64,000 nt of DNA from Guillardia theta CCMP2712 (Eukaryota; Cryptophyceae; Pyrenomonadales; Geminigeraceae). The notes beneath the pieces are model-generated. The model ran no database searches and was not told the DNA's origin. It saw nothing but the letters and a program-made list of their open reading frames with translations. The DNA is taken from positions 571,069-635,068 of the forward strand of contig NW_005434650.1 in the NCBI RefSeq assembly GCF_000315625.1, given 5' to 3'. Shown here piece by piece: positions 57,153-64,000 of the stretch (position 1 is its first letter; every line of letters begins with the position of its first letter). The position numbers and the translations under genes are program-made.

Positions 57153-59924
57153 TCATGATTCAAGTTCATGGGGATCAAAAGCCATGGGATCTTCAAAGCC
57201 TTCACATTCCGAATGGGTCGAGTAGTCTTCGTCAAGTGCAAAATCTGGCTCAGGTACGGGCAAGAGATCTTTTTGGGGGTCCTGATCAAAGACATTGAGG
57301 ACAAGAAGCTTGTAAAATTAGAACTCACCGCTTCGTCCTCCTTCGTTCCATAAACTCCTCCATTCTTCCACCACTTGGAGGACATGATCGTGAACTCGTC
57401 GCTCTGCTCGTTTTCTTCATCGAGCGTCATGTTGATTGAGTTGAAAGCATGAGTCTTGTTCATCTCCTTTGCAATGGTATCGTAATCCCCAGGGATGACG
57501 ACATCGCCGTCGTACGACTGGATCATCGTCTTGTCCATTTGCGTTCGGAGCATCTCAGGCAAGAAGGAAATGTTCTGATCCCGAGGTATTCTTCCTGCAC
57601 AAATCGTTCACGCTATGAGGAAGGGCTGCACTCTAACTACCTGAATGGAGAGGAAAGATCGGGTCCACCCTCAACGCCTTGAACGACTCGATGTAATCAA
57701 TGGGGGCCCCTTGCTTGTACAAGTTTTCCTGCACCACCGTGATCAAGTCGTAGACGGGGAGCCAGCAAAGCTGGTGAAGAACTCCCACCTTGAACATCTT
57801 CACCAGGTCCTCCTTGTGGTGGGAGATTGCTAGACTAAGAGGACAGTGACCAAACCTGCCAAGAACTTCACTGGAGAAGTTTTGAGCCTCAGCGTGAGGT
57901 TGAACCGATTCAGCACGTCGGGACGACACCCTTTCTTTAGCAAGTATTCCGCAATCTCTGTGTTGCCCCAAATTGCTGCGATGTGCAGAGGCCTGGATAG
58001 AGTGTGAAGAGATAGTTCGGATGAATAGGAATACCTATCCAGCAGAATGTCCTTGGCATTATAGTCAGCTCCGTACGATATCAGCAAACGAGCTATGTTC
58101 AATGACGAGTAGATGCAGGCTGAAACCAGCTGTGAGACTGAACTATGGAAAGAAACGTTACTTTCACCCCGGTGGAGGGCAGTCCGTCCGTGATTATCCT
58201 TGTGATCAACCGAAGCGCCAGCATTCAACAGGAGCTCAGCTGCACGGAAGAAGTTCTGGTCGCAAGCGTACTGCAAGGGAGAGGCTAGGGTTGATCAGTG
58301 CGAGCACATGGTGAAGGGCTGAATGTACACCTAGATTCGCATCGACTTCATTCGGTGTTGCTCCATTTCTCAGCAGAACAAGCATCGCACCTATTTCACC
58401 AGAGCCCGCAGCCAAATGCATCCCTGATACCTGAAATTCCTGTCAGCGTTTGAACTAGCAGTCCCATGATCCCACTTTGAACGGCGAGTCAAAAGAAGAT
58501 CTATAAAGAGCTCCCATCTTCATGTATTTCTCCATGAGGGACTGGTTGCCTTCGAGGACTGCCTGTACCCAGGATCTGTCAAGGTTTGAACCAAACTGTT
58601 TGGAATAAGCTACTTCTTCAAACTCATATTGCAATGTCAGGTTGATTGCCCTGGAGATATTTCGCTTCTTCATCCCAGAGAGCTGAGAGCCTTGGAATCA
58701 GCAACGAAGGCAACTTTTGAAGGAAGCTCACTTCTTCCTCTGTAGGATAGTCCTGTCAAGAGTTTAGACGTTGACAACTGGTTCTATGCAAAACCTGGTG
58801 ATACAAGAGGAGCGTACAATTGTTATTGGCGAGATAAAAGTACGTGGTATCGGTAATACATGAGGAGTTGACGATCTGTACAAGCAATCATCTAATTAAA
58901 CGGGGTGTCTACAACCGCCAACCTTCATGTTGCTGTTCTGTAGAAGGGCACTCCTTGATTGAAGAAGTGTTTCCCTGGATCGGAGATGTTCATTGCAAAA
59001 CCATTCAGCTTCGCACAACACCTGATTTTTTCCTTTGATTTAGCACCGCTCACTGCAGGATTCAGCTCTTCGGAAGTGAGAGCTGAGAAATCATTTATAT
59101 CCCCCAGCTTCACACCAAGTCAGTGTCTGAACATTCCAAGTTCATGGGACTGATAATACCAGCCCAAACTTGTTCTTCATCGCTTTCAACTTCTTTGACT
59201 GGAATGGCCAAGGGGCATTTTCAGTATCCTAATCCTACAATTACAATATACAGATAGAACGTAACGACTAGACCTTTGGACCATAGGGCAATGATTCTCT
59301 ATCCCAAATATGATCAACCTTCTCGGGCTTTTCTTGTCGTGGGATTTGTTCTTCTGACGTTATCGAAGTCGCTTTCAGAAGGTCGTCAATCTCTTCCACT
59401 GCATCCTTCTGTGTCTCTTCTAAAGTCTCCTCCTCTCTGTCAAATTCCTCCAACACCTGCCTTTTCTCATCCTCCAAGATTTTCTCAGCGGTCTCCTGCT
59501 CCTCCATCATCCGGCTTAATGTCATGTTGCACTTGAAAGCCATATCTCTCTCAGTGTGCATCTGTCGCATTTCTTTCTCGAAGGATTTCTTCAGCTTTAG
59601 TAAACTTTGAATCCTGTAACGGAACAGGCTTCGGTACATCGCTTCTGCTTCATCCTCAGACGTTTTCTTCACGGCATCATCTTCGTTTTGCATATATTCT
59701 TCAGATGATTCGCTGCTTCCTGTAGTTTCTCCGGAAGATCCTCCTCGCAACTGCAAAACAAGACAACTCGCACTCGAGGAAAGCTCATCAAGCCTGATGT
59801 TGATGGTATGAAACGAGGACGGCAGTGGTGATAGTGATGATGATGGTGGTGATGAACATGCAATGATCACACAGATCAACACGAGCCTCCTCCTCCATTC
59901 CCCTGGCATTTTCGCCGCTTTCAT
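57153..59924 (-). CDS. Ankyrin-repeat protein with N-terminal signal peptide and coiled coil
   Basis: The first exon (to about 59272) starts MKAAKMPGEW, then RRRLVLICVIIACSSPPSSS, a signal peptide or anchor. A Ser/Glu-rich stretch and a long charged helix follow (LLKLKKSFEKEMRQMHTERD, EEQETAEKILEDEKRQVLEE). Short exons give DTENAPWPFQSKKLKAMKNK and LGDINDFSALTSEELNPAVS. From about 58740 come MKKRNISRAINLTLQYEFEE and then about four ankyrin repeats: MHLAAGSGEIGAMLVLLRNG, NFFRAAELLLNAGASVDHKD, LNIARLLISYGADYNAKD, PLHIAAIWGNTEIAEYLLKK. The C-terminal part has LPEMLRTQMDKTMIQSYDGD and an acidic last exon ending FDPHELES with stop at 57153. Joining the coiled-coil and ankyrin parts into one gene is likely but not proven: one junction near 58950-58760 does not fit phase cleanly, so two genes are possible. 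Role unknown. Confidence 0.6.
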
Positions 59925-60897
59925 CTGATCCCTTCACACCATCGCAAGTCGCATTCACCCGATTCTCCACACTCACAACCCCACCCCTGGGGTCATGGCA
60001 GAATGAGCTACCCCTACTTTCAAGGTTCCAAGTACCGGTTCTTTAATACCCCATACTCCCAATCAAAATGGGTCCTATAGTGAAGTTTTATCCTCTATTG
60101 GTGTTATAGTCAACAATCTCATAGTCAATATTTATTTTTTTTCTCGGTTGTGCGCGTGCGCAGGAGGAATTGAAGCCATGGCAGCGGTAAGCGAGCAAGT
60201 GACGGCGGTGATGGCGGGATGTGGAGGAGGCTTGAAGTGTTGGGGAGGGAGGTGGACATGCAGGATGAGGAGACATGTGCAGGGCAGATGAGGTAGATAT
60301 GTTGAAGGAGGAGACGCGTGCAAGAAAGATGGTGAGACATGATGAAGAGGTAGCTGTGAAGGGCACGGGTGAAGCATGGATCGGAGAAGGCCTTGTTAGA
60401 CTGGAGGAGAAGGTTTGTGGACGGTGAGACAGAATCAGAGTGCTACAATGTATGCGAGGAGCAGAACTTCTATGAAGGGAGGGAGGGAGGGAGGATGGGA
60501 AGAGCATGGAGAGTGGTTATAAAGCCGTGAGATGTGTGTTGGGCCAGGGACACAAAAAATACAGTGCTGATGATTGAAGTGTGGCCAATGATCTCTTATT
60601 GTATTGCAACTTTGTGAATGAAGAGCACAAGTTTTCAGTCAGATGAATTGCAGGAAAGCAGACGAAAGGACAGTTTTATCTCTGTTTCTCGTGAGCCAAA
60701 TGCTAGTTCGGTTCACTGTGACAAGCTCATGAATGATGACACATTGAAATTCTTGATCATGAATGTTATTTCAAATCAATCTTGTTATCTGGGTTAGCTC
60801 TGTTCGTGTACCTGGGTTGCTGCTGTTGATGTCGGACAGGCCGCGAATCATTCAGTCATTTCCAAAAGCTGACTTGTCCGTTCAGTTGGATGAAAAT
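59925..60897. other. Intergenic region; possible short exons on the plus strand
   Basis: 59980-60130 has C-run phrases and CATAGTCAATATTT. 60230-60430 is GA-rich; on the plus strand it reads LEVLGREVDMQDEETCAGQM and, one frame over, DMLKEETRARKMVRHDEEVA, which could be exons of a small unrecognised gene or a by-product of composition. 60540-60890 shows nothing clear apart from the upstream region of the P1 gene. Confidence 0.35.
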
Positions 60898-61328
60898 ATG
60901 CTCGCGTGCACATACGCAACCCTGATTCTTCACGATGACGGGCTTCCCATCACCGCTGACAACGTTGCCAAGCTTACTGAGGTCAAACTAAATGAGAGGA
61001 GGAAAAGATTTTCTCACCCCACTGCAGGAGGCTGGACTAGAAGTCCCGGGATTCTGGCCGAAACTCTTCGTCAGCGCCATCGCCGATTCAAACATCAACG
61101 AGCTCATGATGAATGTCGTAGCGACTAGCCCAGGAGGAGGCGCAGCAGCAGGAGGCGCTGCTCCTGCTGCCGCTGCCGCCGCTCCTGCTGCCGGCGGAAA
61201 GCCCGGTGAGAATCTTGAAACTGCTCGTTCCCCTGCTCTTACTGACTTCCTCGGCAGCTGCTGATGCCAAGAAGAAGGCACCGGAACCTGAGGAGGAGGA
61301 GGACATGGGATTCTCATTGTTTGACTAA
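60898..61328 (+). CDS. RPLP1: 60S acidic ribosomal protein P1
   Basis: P1 pairs with P2 in the lateral stalk of the large ribosomal subunit and recruits elongation factors in the cytosol. Exons 60898-60981, 61028-61205 and 61258-61328 join in frame (phases 0 and 1) to about 110 residues, the usual P1 length. The protein begins MLACTYATLILHDDGLPIT, continues AGLEVPGFWPKLFVSAIADS, has an Ala/Gly-rich hinge and ends in the conserved acidic tail EEEEDMGFSLFD. The introns are only 46 and 52 nt. The start lacks the few residues that usually precede the LA-x-x-YA helix, so a small upstream exon cannot be ruled out. Confidence 0.93.
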
Positions 61329-61422
61329 TCATTTAGCATGGGGAATTAAAAGTCATCTCTGGGAATTTATTGTTATAGTTAATGCAGGACATGAAAGAAA
61401 CTGTTTGTTTTTGCAGAAGCGT

Positions 61423-63203
61423 CTACCGATGGACTCGCAGCATCTTCTCTTGTAGCGCCTTGCGCTCATGATAGGGCACTGGAACGTACGGACGTTTCCC
61501 GCATCCCCCGCTTGGACGGCGATTGTCAACGATGCCTGGCAAGCGCCGCCGGTCGTTCTGCATGACATGCTCGTCATTTCCTAACGTATCACATTCACTT
61601 GCATCTACTGACCTCCTTCTCATTCTCCTCCTTCGTTACAACGTCTTCGTTGGCCTGCATCACAAACGACTTCCGTACTTGCAAGTCCCGACCCTACTCC
61701 ACGCAGTCAGTATCCTCCATGTCATCATACGAGTATCCGCGCCTGCGCAGTCGGAGGAACGCTGAAGTCTTCACTGCGTCTTCCCTGAGATGTTCCTGGC
61801 TTGTTTGCGGGATACTTGGAACCTGGCAGTTTGCTCTGGAGCTGTGGCAAGGGGTCAGCTGGAGTGTCAAGGAGCCGCACAACCCACTTGGCTGAGCTGC
61901 CGAGGGACGCGGATTGTGTCGACGAGGTTTTTGCTTGTATGGCCTTCAGTGTCTGGACCGCATTTGATCGCAGCGTCCGCCATCCTTCTCTGGACTATGG
62001 GATGATTCCTGGGGGATTGTCAGCCGTTGGACATGCACCAGGCGCAAACTCATCACAGGATGTCGTCGACTGTTGGTCTCTTTGCTGGGTCTACTTGAAG
62101 GAGCAGGTTGACCATGATCGAGAGATCTTGACTGTATGTAGCAGGTATTGACGGATACACTCCCCGAATCACCTACATTTGACAACCATGGTCCATCAAC
62201 GGTCGATGAACATGATTAGTATCACCTTCTCAGCCAGGCTGCGTTCATCCCGCGCTTCGAATGGATGCTTGAGGGCTGCTAGCTCGTACCTTCATCCGCT
62301 TGTCAAATACAAAGCCAGCAGGTCGAGGCTCTTACAAGAGGCATCCCACAGACCAGATGTCGGATTTCTTGTTGTAAGGCCTTCTCCTCCAGATCTCGGG
62401 TGACATGTAGTATCTTGATAAGAGTGTCAGATGCACGTCGACCATCATGGAAGTTGAGCATGGAGCTACGTACGGAGTTCCGATCTGAGTGTACGCCATC
62501 CCACCCTTCGTGACCTAGCAAGAACATTCATTCCTGCGATCCGGTTCTCCCTTGCAGCTGCTCTATCACCTTTGCTACTCCCAAGTCTCCAATCTTCACT
62601 TCTCTAGCAGCTACAAGAAAGATGTTTTGCGCTTTGATATCTCGATGTAAGATGTTTGCAGAGTGTAATGACCTTAACCCTTGGCAAGTCTGCAAGCAAC
62701 AGCAAGTGACTACATCAATGTCATACGGGCGAATCTGCTCCTACCTGTATAAAGAATCCCCATATCATGTCTTCATTCATCGGTTCATTTCTCGCTGCGT
62801 GCCGTTTGACCTGCCACTCTCAATCAGCCATGCTGTCAGCATGTTATGGACTCTACCTTAGCCCCGATGTCCCCACCCCTTGCAAGCTCAGTAACAATGA
62901 AGAGTCTATCATTCTCGATGAAAGCATCATAATATCTTACAACATCAGTCATTCGCATGAGCGATCTGATGTCACATCGATGCGATCTCACCTGATGACC
63001 ATGTTGTGATTGACTGACGCAAGAATCCTGACCTCGTTCACTGCATCCTCCCTCTCTCGCTGCGACATTGACTTGATGTTGACCTCCTTGATCGCGTACT
63101 CCTGGTTGTCGGAGCATCTGATACAGCGATAGACTCTTCCAAATGATCCCTTGCCGATGAGCCTGAGGTCTCGGAAAGACTTGAGACTGCTACCCTCGCT
63201 CAT
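61423..63203 (-). CDS. NEK-like serine/threonine protein kinase
   Basis: The start at 63203 is followed by the glycine loop [13 protein letters not shown], the ATP-site Lys in EYAIKEV and the helix-C Glu in [11 protein letters not shown] (exon 62992-63203). Later exons give [20 protein letters not shown], catalytic loop [12 protein letters not shown], metal-binding IGDLGVAK (DLG in place of DFG), GTPY, then [60 protein letters not shown] and [12 protein letters not shown]: the complete kinase fold. The order and wording fit the NIMA-related (NEK) family, which acts in cell-cycle and flagellar control. After the kinase domain comes [17 protein letters not shown], then a basic tail ending [14 protein letters not shown]; the tail exons (about 61423-61880) are read by frame continuity and less sure. 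It converges on the P1 gene with 94 bp between stops. Confidence 0.85.
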
Positions 63204-64000
63204 CCTCTGCCCTAGTCTGATCAGGAGATAAGAGTTGTTCAGGACGGGGTCACTGTCATGAGCAGACTGTAGAATGAATATCAGAACCAGAGAAAAACAA
63301 GAGAAATCTTTTCAAGTTTTTTGTTGTATACAAAGAGAGTTAGTTTTGCATGAAGATGATTTCGATCCCAGCGATGCCGCGCATCGCTGGGAATTGTTTT
63401 TCAGTCTGCGATGAGTGCTTTTCTATGCCGAATGAATTCATTAGGCTGCATGCGTAACGAATTCCGTCAACAAAGGTGATATTCACTTTCGAATGACTGA
63501 CGCTCACTGCTATTTTCTACACCGTCTTCCGACAGGTCATCGAACAGTCTTCTGACACTTCCAACATGCCGCACACCCAAACACTTCATCATGCTTGGCA
63601 AGATCGAATCCAATCTCTACCAAAACTTGCAATTGAGTTCGTAACTACATGTAGAATCAGATCATGGGGCATTTTTTCTCTGTAAATCTCGTTCTTCCTC
63701 TCCCTCCCCCTGCATCCCGTTCCCTTCGTCTTTCATTTCGTATTTGCTAGATAACGGCTTTTCCCTCATAATCTCATCCCCCACCCCCTCTTTCCCCTTT
63801 GATTTCCCTACACCCCTCATACACTTCGTGTTTGCCTCAAGGCTCTACCGTACCGGTGCAGTCACTGTACCCTCCCTTTTCCCTCGATGTACCCCCCACC
63901 CCCACCGCTAATGCCCGGGCCCAGCATCGGAAGCCGGTAGCGCGGCTCACAGCCGACTCTCGACTGAGAAACTCAGAACCTGTAAGAGCGGGGATGTGGT
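63204..64000. other. Intergenic region upstream of the kinase gene
   Basis: It contains a perfect 12-bp hairpin with T run (63366-63392), C-run phrases at 63770-63910 (CCCCCACCCCC) and a GC-rich island at 63910-63990. No gene recognised. Confidence 0.5.
63366..63392. terminator. Terminator-like hairpin (function uncertain)
   Basis: TCCCAGCGATGC and GCATCGCTGGGA form a 12-bp perfect stem with a CGC loop, followed by ATTGTTTTT. The shape resembles a bacterial intrinsic terminator, but in nuclear DNA it may be an RNA structure, a binding site or chance. Confidence 0.35.

Noticed and set aside
60088-60507. 139-residue Ser/Pro-rich minus-strand frame
   Set aside because: Reverse side of a GA-rich stretch; no start context, motif or conservation signal. 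The plus strand looks slightly more coding but is also unproven.

Overview
This is nuclear DNA of a photosynthetic protist with a secondary plastid, most likely a cryptophyte such as Guillardia theta (inference). Reasons: GT-AG introns are common and often only 39-56 nt long; genes are close together and often tail to tail; an enoyl-ACP reductase and an LmeA/DUF2993-like protein both begin with a signal peptide followed directly by a Phe-led transit peptide, the bipartite plastid-targeting signal known from cryptophytes; and cytosolic genes (60S P1, a NEK-type kinase) are typically eukaryotic. Two runs of 100 N are assembly gaps inside microsatellites.

Layout. 32-831 (-): plastid fabI, 3' end outside the window. 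904-2539: AT-rich, then GC-rich non-coding DNA. 2540-29371 (+): one enormous gene of three recognised exons coding for about 8,770 residues, made of IPT/TIG-like, cadherin-like, LamG-like and propeller-like repeats; it looks secreted. 29532-31087 (-): tandem universal-stress-protein gene. 31788-34207: three small genes of unknown function, two of which overlap or abut tail to tail. 35221-36708 (+) and 45338-46822 (-): two nearly identical intronless sulfotransferase-like genes in inverted orientation. They bracket a coiled-coil gene of unknown function (36991-39924), a plastid-targeted LmeA/DUF2993-like gene (40050-41774) and an unusual three-part fusion of FSH1-type hydrolase, RWD domain and YchF/Ygr210-type GTPase (41803-45139). 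47708-56298 (-): a type I membrane protein with kelch, LamG and filamin/Ig-like ectodomain. 57153-59924 (-): an ankyrin-repeat protein with a signal peptide. 60898-61328 (+): 60S acidic ribosomal protein P1. 61423-63203 (-): NEK-like kinase.

The two giant ectodomain proteins (2540-29371 and 47708-56298) share an adhesion- or matrix-like style, but nothing in the sequence ties them to one pathway. Exon boundaries were read by eye from GT/AG signals plus frame continuity. They are firm for fabI, the P1 gene, the GTPase fusion and the LmeA-like gene, and approximate elsewhere. Intergenic DNA repeatedly carries GC-rich islands and G/C-run-rich segments that look like dispersed elements.
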